Positions 58,950 to 64,000 of a stretch of 64,000 bases of DNA are shown piece by piece. How positions within the stretch are numbered: position 1 is the stretch's first letter; each line of letters starts with the position of its first letter. Source of the DNA: Trematomus loennbergii (Eukaryota > Chordata > Actinopteri > Perciformes > Nototheniidae); contig JAAOOA010000060.1 in the NCBI GenBank assembly GCA_012861695.1, positions 16,260,472 to 16,324,471 on the forward strand, in the 5' to 3' direction. The notes under the pieces were generated by a model. That model saw nothing but the letters and a program-made list of their open reading frames with translations. It had not been told where the DNA came from and ran no database searches. Both the position numbers and the translations under genes were made by a program.

Positions 58950-61443
58950 CAATAAAAAAAAATTCCCTTCACCAATTGCTCTAAATGTAATGGTTTCCTT
59001 GCTTTTGTTGGCACATTGGCTTTAAGGCGGAGTCATGGATTCCAAAAAAGCAATATTTGGAATGTCATTGTGTATTTCAAAACTCATTAAAAACCTGATA
59101 TAGCTTTATATGTGTTTTGTATTGCTCTAGTGTCCCTCCTTCCTGTAGTTTCCTTGCTGTCTCTGTTTCATCCAATTCCCCGGGGGATCATAACAGATCC
59201 TTTTTCCATTTGTGCTGAACTCCGACATATAAAGTGCTGGAGTGTGTATCTGTGTGTGCTTAAAGCCCATTTCCCCTTTAATGGTGATACAGACTCTTCT
59301 CCTTAACCTTGTCATCTCAACAAAGTCAGGCCAATCCATCCAATCAAAGCAAGATTGATCAGATATCTATCATAGCTAGCAAAGAAAAATAACACTGACT
59401 ATTACTAGCCTTAAGGCTGCAAGTTCCAGCACTTATCTAGATCACAGTTATCATTGCTAAAGGAAATATAAGACAGGAATGCTCTGGCTTATCTTTTGCC
59501 TCAAGGTTATTGGTTTCAAACATGATCTACATCAAAGACAGTGCAGCTGTGGTTAAAAGAGATGACACAAAACAGAACGACAGAGGGGGGAAAATAACAG
59601 CAGAATTGATATAGCTTTCATCGCAGGCGGTTTTGTTTTACCAGTTGTTGATGTACAGAGGAGAGGAAGTATGAGACGCTGAGTACCTAAATGCACCGAC
59701 ATGTGTTATGTCCCAGAGTGACCAGTCAATTAAATAGATCTCTCTCTTTTAACACTTACTGATGTGTCTTTTATCCAGCCCGGCCTCACCACCTTGTTAT
59801 CCCATAGTCATAGCTATTGAATAATGTATGCTGAGCCTCTCTCTCCCCCGCTGGAGCAGGGTTGGAAGGGATATGGCTGCTTCAAACTGAATACTGTGAT
59901 TCACTGGGGGCATGAGGCTGCTGGGAGTTTTCATGTTCTTATTTTCTAAAAAGACCAAATCCTGTTAAATAGTACAAGAACAAAAATGCAGCAGAATTAT
60001 GTGTCTGCTTAGAACCAAGATTTGTTGGGACTTTCTCTTTAAGGACATAAAGTGTTTGTGGTACAAGGTTCTTGAGAATGCATTCTATGCCACAAACCCA
60101 TAAAGTGTAACCATTAGCTCTTTATTCGGTGAGATCATAAATTACTTAGCTTATTTGCCTGTGCAATGTTTGTGCGATTTCATCACTATTTGCATTTAGA
60201 TAATCTACAAACCTCATCTCCAACACAGTTTAAGTGGAGTGCGATTGTGTTTGCATTTAGTTTCTGAGGCTTTAATCAAAGGGCCTCTGGGCTTTTTGGC
60301 TCATTTTCAAGCATTTCAGCATGTCTTGTGGTCTGTTAGTGTCTCATTGCCGTGACAGGGATTTCCTGATGTTGGCATCTCTGCAGAGCTCTCAGGCATG
60401 TGATGAAATCCCCAGTCGAGTCGATGCCTCTATAATTTCTGGGAATGGTTTACTAGTATGGGACATGAGAGAGATGAAGTGGATGCTCTAGATGGGGAAA
60501 CATTGCATAAAATGGGACATGGGAACAGTTGACAGAGATGAGAGGAGCGGAGCGCGTGAAAGACACAGCTGGGAATTGATCTGAGGATAACGCATGATGT
60601 AGATATAAGGGACAGAGGGTGGTGTAGTTAAATTAACCTGTTGGAATGTATTAATTTCCTTGACTATGCAGTGAACATGGTGTCATTATTGCTCGGCATT
60701 CAAAGGGGAATAGCGGAATGAGAGAGATGACTTTGCCACCATTTATCCTTATAGGCTTGAGGGATACAGTTATATAAACCATGTTATTTTCGATGTTCCA
60801 TGTTGATTTGAGAGATTTCAATTTCGAGTGTGATTGCAATTGGAAAGGTAGAAGCTTGAAATAACTTTAAATGGTACTTGAGACGTAGAAGGCAAGAACA
60901 GGACAGGATAAACGAGGCAGGAAAGAAACACGAGTGGGCTAGAACTGGTTTTAAGCAGAAAGAAGACACAAGCCATGTTCCATAAGACATCCTTATCTAC
61001 CTCTGGGCCTGTCTGACGTTTGACATTCTATAAACTGCTATAGAAATTATAATCAACATTGGAACTTAATAACTAGCAAATTACAAAGACAGGTCAAACA
61101 TGTCATACAGTTGTTTATTTACTTTAACATACCGTATATGTCACATATGCTACCTTAACCCTTAGATGTATAAGTGGGTCTTTTTGGACCCGGTGAGGTG
61201 GTTTTCTTGAAGTATCTTTGTAATAACATTTTTTTTATCATTTTATATTCCAGCTATTCCTCAAAAAACATGTTTCGGATATCATGCCATTCAAATTTTA
61301 AATTTTAAGTTTTTGTATTACTACCCCAAGCTTACATAAGTGGGTCAAAAATGACCCGCATGCATTTCCTATGGAATCCTATACATCACAAGTGACACCT
61401 CTCAGGAAGATTATTTTACACAGCAAGATCTGATACCTGTCAG

Positions 61444-61483
<40 letters not shown>
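61444..61483 (+). repeat. (TAA)n microsatellite
   Basis: Thirteen uninterrupted ATA/TAA triplets inside the piggyBac-type element and directly ahead of another repeat fragment. Confidence 0.97.
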
Positions 61484-61484
<1 letters not shown>

Positions 61485-61700
61485 ATTATATTTGTATAGG
61501 GCTTTCAAGGACTCAAAATCGCTTTACAATATGGGAAGGTTAGGGTGGGGGGTATAGGACTATCAAAATGGATTGATGGGGGGGGGGGGGGGGGCTATGA
61601 GTAGACAAGAGGAGAAGAGTGAGAGAATGAGTTTTGAAAAGGGACTGGAATAATGTGAGGGTCTCAGAATAGCGGAGATCTTTGGGACAATATGTTCAAA
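61484..61700 (+). repeat. Dispersed repeat fragment inside the piggyBac-type element
   Basis: The sequence TATTTGTATAGGGCTTTC with CTCAAAATCGCTTTACAATA resembles a very common fish repeat with a 'TATTTGTATAGCGCTTTT...CGCTTTACA' signature. It follows directly after the TAA microsatellite, as such repeats often do. The downstream part near 61628-61690 looks like the same family. Confidence 0.5.
61578..61594 (+). repeat. Poly(G) run
   Basis: Seventeen consecutive G, inside the repeat fragment within the piggyBac-type element. The exact length is prone to sequencing error. Confidence 0.85.
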
Positions 61701-62055
61701 ACGTTTTTTTCTAAAATTATAGATTATGAAAAATTCAATATAAAATATTTCTAATGTGAACCAAAATATAATACTAAATATCATACAAGTGATTTTTCTA
61801 AAGCAAAATGACAAAAATGGCATAAAAACACATATTATTCTAATACGGGTCCTTTTAGACCCACTTATGGAAGAGTGTAGGGTCCAGTCACTCGTGCATC
61901 TAAGGGTTAAGAAGGAAGATCCTGCATCGGGATGAACTAATAGGAAGTCTGAGAAAGAAAGCTAGATATTACTCTCAGTAATTCATGTCTAAAGGTCCAT
62001 GATGGGAAAGAAAAAGCATGTGAAAGCAAGATTTTCTTCAATTAAATCCATAAAT

Positions 62056-62135
62056 CAGGTCACCCTTGAAAAAGAGATCAATGATCTCAATGGGATTCAC
62101 CTGCATAAATAAAGGTTTGAAATGAAATGAAATAC
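62056..62135 (+). mobile_element. LINE 3' end with short tail
   Basis: CACCCTTGAAAAAGAGATCA, CTCAATGGGATTCACCTG and AATAAAGG follow in order, ending in a GAAAT-type tail. This resembles the 3' end of LINEs abundant in teleost genomes (CCCTTGAAAAAGAGAT...CTCAATGGGACTTCCTGG...AATAAAGG). No coding part is attached, so it is a 5'-truncated copy. Confidence 0.7.
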
Positions 62136-63897
62136 ATTCATACTTCTTACAACCTTTTTTTTCTTTTCTTTTTTATTGGCTTTTTTATTGATGTCTCTGT
62201 TAACTGTCTTCTCTCCAATTATGTTTTAAATTCACATGATTCCAGTCAACTACTGTAAAGGCCCCTCTGCCTATTTACATTTTTGTTACATCTTGCTCTG
62301 ATCTCAATCCAGTTTATTGTCCCTATCTTTAAAGTAATGCACTGGTATGACCAAAACATATTGGGCATATTTTCAGTCTGAGCTATATTGTCAGATTCAC
62401 AAGAATGTCTTGATTTGGGATGTTTGTGAGAATAAGGTAATTAGAGTTTTTTCTGAATGTACCTTTTAGTTGTCATTCATTCCAAATGGAAGGACTCACT
62501 CGGAACCATTTCCTTGAGCTGCAAACATTTGCACTGTCTGATGTATTGGGATGTCTTCTCATTTTTTCTCTCCTCTTTTCTCCCAGCAATGCCCTTAAGT
62601 TTAGGTTCATGGTTCTTGTCTTGGTTTCGTCCATGTGCTTTGATCTGGGTCTTTATCCTCGTGGATACTCAGCCTGTGTTTTATATGTCTTTCTCTCATA
62701 GCAGCACCCACTCTCAGCACCTCATGTCTCTTTCTTCTCCTACATTGTGAATGTTATACCATTGAGTTTACCTCTTATATATACTTTGTTTCCTTTGTGT
62801 CAATATAGCTGGTTCTGTGATGATACTAATACAGCTCTTAACATCATTATTAACATGAAGCCTTTTATTGAACTAACTAACTTACTGAATATTCCCTCCA
62901 TTGACATTAACATATACCACTTGCAAATTATACTTTAAACTTTGCAGTCATAGACATATGATATTATTACTATAGTGAAACACAATTACTCTGGATTAAC
63001 AGTTTTAAGGGTTCTTGTGTTTTATGATTCCAATATACAGTACTGGTTTACATTTGATTACAGCATTGGGATTCTCTCAATGTAATTGTAATTGTTGTCC
63101 CTGAGACTGTGGACCTTTATGTCAAGGCAAACGTAATCCTTTATTATTTTACCTGGAATAACCCCATCAAGGAACAAGACGTGTCTGAACACTATACTGC
63201 TCTTAGTGCACAACTTGAATAACTTGAACACTGTTTTCTACTAAATGAGTGTAATATAATACAATATCATGTATCTGATATAACAGCAAACAACGCAAGA
63301 TACTCTAATGCTAGGCTAAAGTGAAACAAGCGCACATAAATGAGGTAAATACCATAAATAAGCATACTCATACTTCGTTTGCTTTCATTTCTGGTGGGTA
63401 GTGTTCCGTGGTCGTGGCTCAGCCCCTCCACTTACAAAAACACAGAGCTGTAAGGAGTGAGTGATACAGAGAGCTTACAGTGGGAGAGTTGGCAGTGGGT
63501 TGATGTGAAAAACAACTGTGTGAGAATAGACAGAAAAAAGGGGTTGTGGCTCAATAGCTTAATATAGCCAAAAGTGATCAGTTAAAAAGTTGCTTTTGAT
63601 ATTGGATTGACATCCCTACTTTTTAATGCCACTTTAAAGCCTAAATGGGAGGATAATTTTACACTCAAAGCACAGGTGTTTGTTCGTATTTTCCTAGAGG
63701 GAATGTGTGATTTCAGAAGAGACAAATATTGCAACTCCAAAGGCTTGTCTTTTCAGCTGACTTTGCATAAGAAGTAATAATAGTCTACACAGAATAGTGA
63801 ATGTTGGAGCCGAGCAGCAGAAAATGAAACCTGCTTAGTTTGCAGTCATGTAACTGCAATGCAACTGATCCACTTTCTGTCATGCCCCTCTCTCAAT

Positions 63898-63914
63898 ACA
63901 CACACACACACACA
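63898..63914 (+). repeat. (CA)n microsatellite
   Basis: A short CA tract that runs into the hAT-like terminus at 63913. Confidence 0.85.
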
Positions 63915-64000
63915 GGGACGGCCCTTGGCATAGGCAGTATAGGTGAATGCTAAGGGCGCATCAACCCATTGGGGGCGCCGAAAATTGGGGAGAAAAAAGT
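63913..64000 (+). mobile_element. hAT-like repeat start, cut by window end
   Basis: CAGGGACGGCCCTTGGCATA starts directly after a CA microsatellite, and GGGCGC motifs follow. The CAGGG..CGGCCC terminus resembles hAT elements of fish. The right end and target duplication lie outside the window. Confidence 0.5.

Larger units (their letters stand above)
61159..61906. mobile_element. piggyBac-type non-autonomous element flanked by TTAA
   Basis: The left end CCCTTAGATGTATAAGTGGG is mirrored by the right end GTGCATCTAAGGG, and TTAA flanks it exactly (61155-61158 and 61907-61910). CCCTT ends with a TTAA target are the hallmark of piggyBac elements. The motif TAAGTGGGTC recurs at about 61171, at 61337 and inverted near 61858. 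A (TAA)n tract, a G-run and another repeat fragment have been added to its middle. No transposase frame remains. Confidence 0.87.
43233..64000 (-). other. sgcz: sgcz intron 3 (partial)
   Basis: This is the sequence upstream of exon 4 in the direction of transcription. Its main content is the nested LINE/fold-back composite at 49741-56300 and the piggyBac-type element at 61159-61906. The preceding exon, which should encode the segment after the membrane anchor, was not found. The stretches 43240-45550, 46206-48920, 56300-58650, 58760-61150 and 62140-63890 show nothing recognisable except weak repeats listed separately. Confidence 0.7.

Noticed and set aside
1..64000. miR-383 hairpin, known from an SGCZ intron in mammals
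   Set aside because: The mature sequence and its complement were looked for by eye on both strands and not seen; it may lie in another part of the gene.
43233..64000. sgcz exon 3
   Set aside because: No segment resembling the G-I-R-L-E-G...Y-V-K-E-I block with splice sites was seen.
1..64000. Bacterial-type operons, CRISPR arrays, phage or plasmid functions
   Set aside because: Composition, splice sites, microsatellites and eukaryotic transposons exclude a prokaryotic source, and no regularly spaced repeat-spacer array exists.

Overview
The window looks like nuclear DNA from a ray-finned fish, probably a percomorph-like teleost. It is AT-rich, has almost no long open frames, carries many (CA)n/(TG)n microsatellites, and holds several repeat types common in teleosts. 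No bacterial-style gene, operon, CRISPR array or functional RNA gene was found. The species cannot be named from this evidence.

The only host coding sequence I can support is two short exons on the minus strand, at 43145-43232 (88 bp) and 16614-16736 (123 bp). Both have clean splice sites and compatible phases, and together they encode about 70 extracellular residues that match zeta-sarcoglycan (sgcz). The whole window is therefore best read as the inside of the sgcz gene, transcribed right to left: part of intron 3 (43233-64000), exon 4, a complete 26.4 kb intron 4, exon 5, and part of intron 5 (1-16613). Exon numbers assume the usual sarcoglycan gene layout. Exons 3 and 6 were searched for by eye and not seen.

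Almost everything else that can be recognised is repeats inside the introns. Intron 5 holds a 2.7 kb fold-back element (11561-14257) with long inverted arms and a perfect 8-bp target duplication. Intron 4 holds a truncated Harbinger-like element with a perfect 22-bp hairpin (20775-21420), a solo LTR with 5-bp target duplication (21693-22365), a Harbinger-like element (24230-25381), a 5' LTR fragment (25800-25993), an intact Harbinger-like element with TAA duplication (30515-31532), a solo LTR about 99% identical to the fragment (32060-32566), and a RTE-like LINE tail (39440-39695). Intron 3 holds a second LINE tail (46014-46205), a nested composite (49741-56300), a piggyBac-type element with TTAA ends (61159-61906), a LINE 3' end (62056-62135) and a hAT-like start that runs off the window end.

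The most notable structure is the nested composite at 49741-56300. It is a minus-strand LINE whose first ORF encodes an SGNH/GDSL esterase-like domain. That ORF is cut by a 3.54 kb fold-back element (51631-55168) related to the one in intron 5, the start of ORF2 is displaced by small MITEs, and the reverse transcriptase region is deleted. The two fold-back elements share termini, arms and an internal module that itself has inverted ends, which suggests a family of nested palindromic transposons. I could not assign it to a known superfamily.
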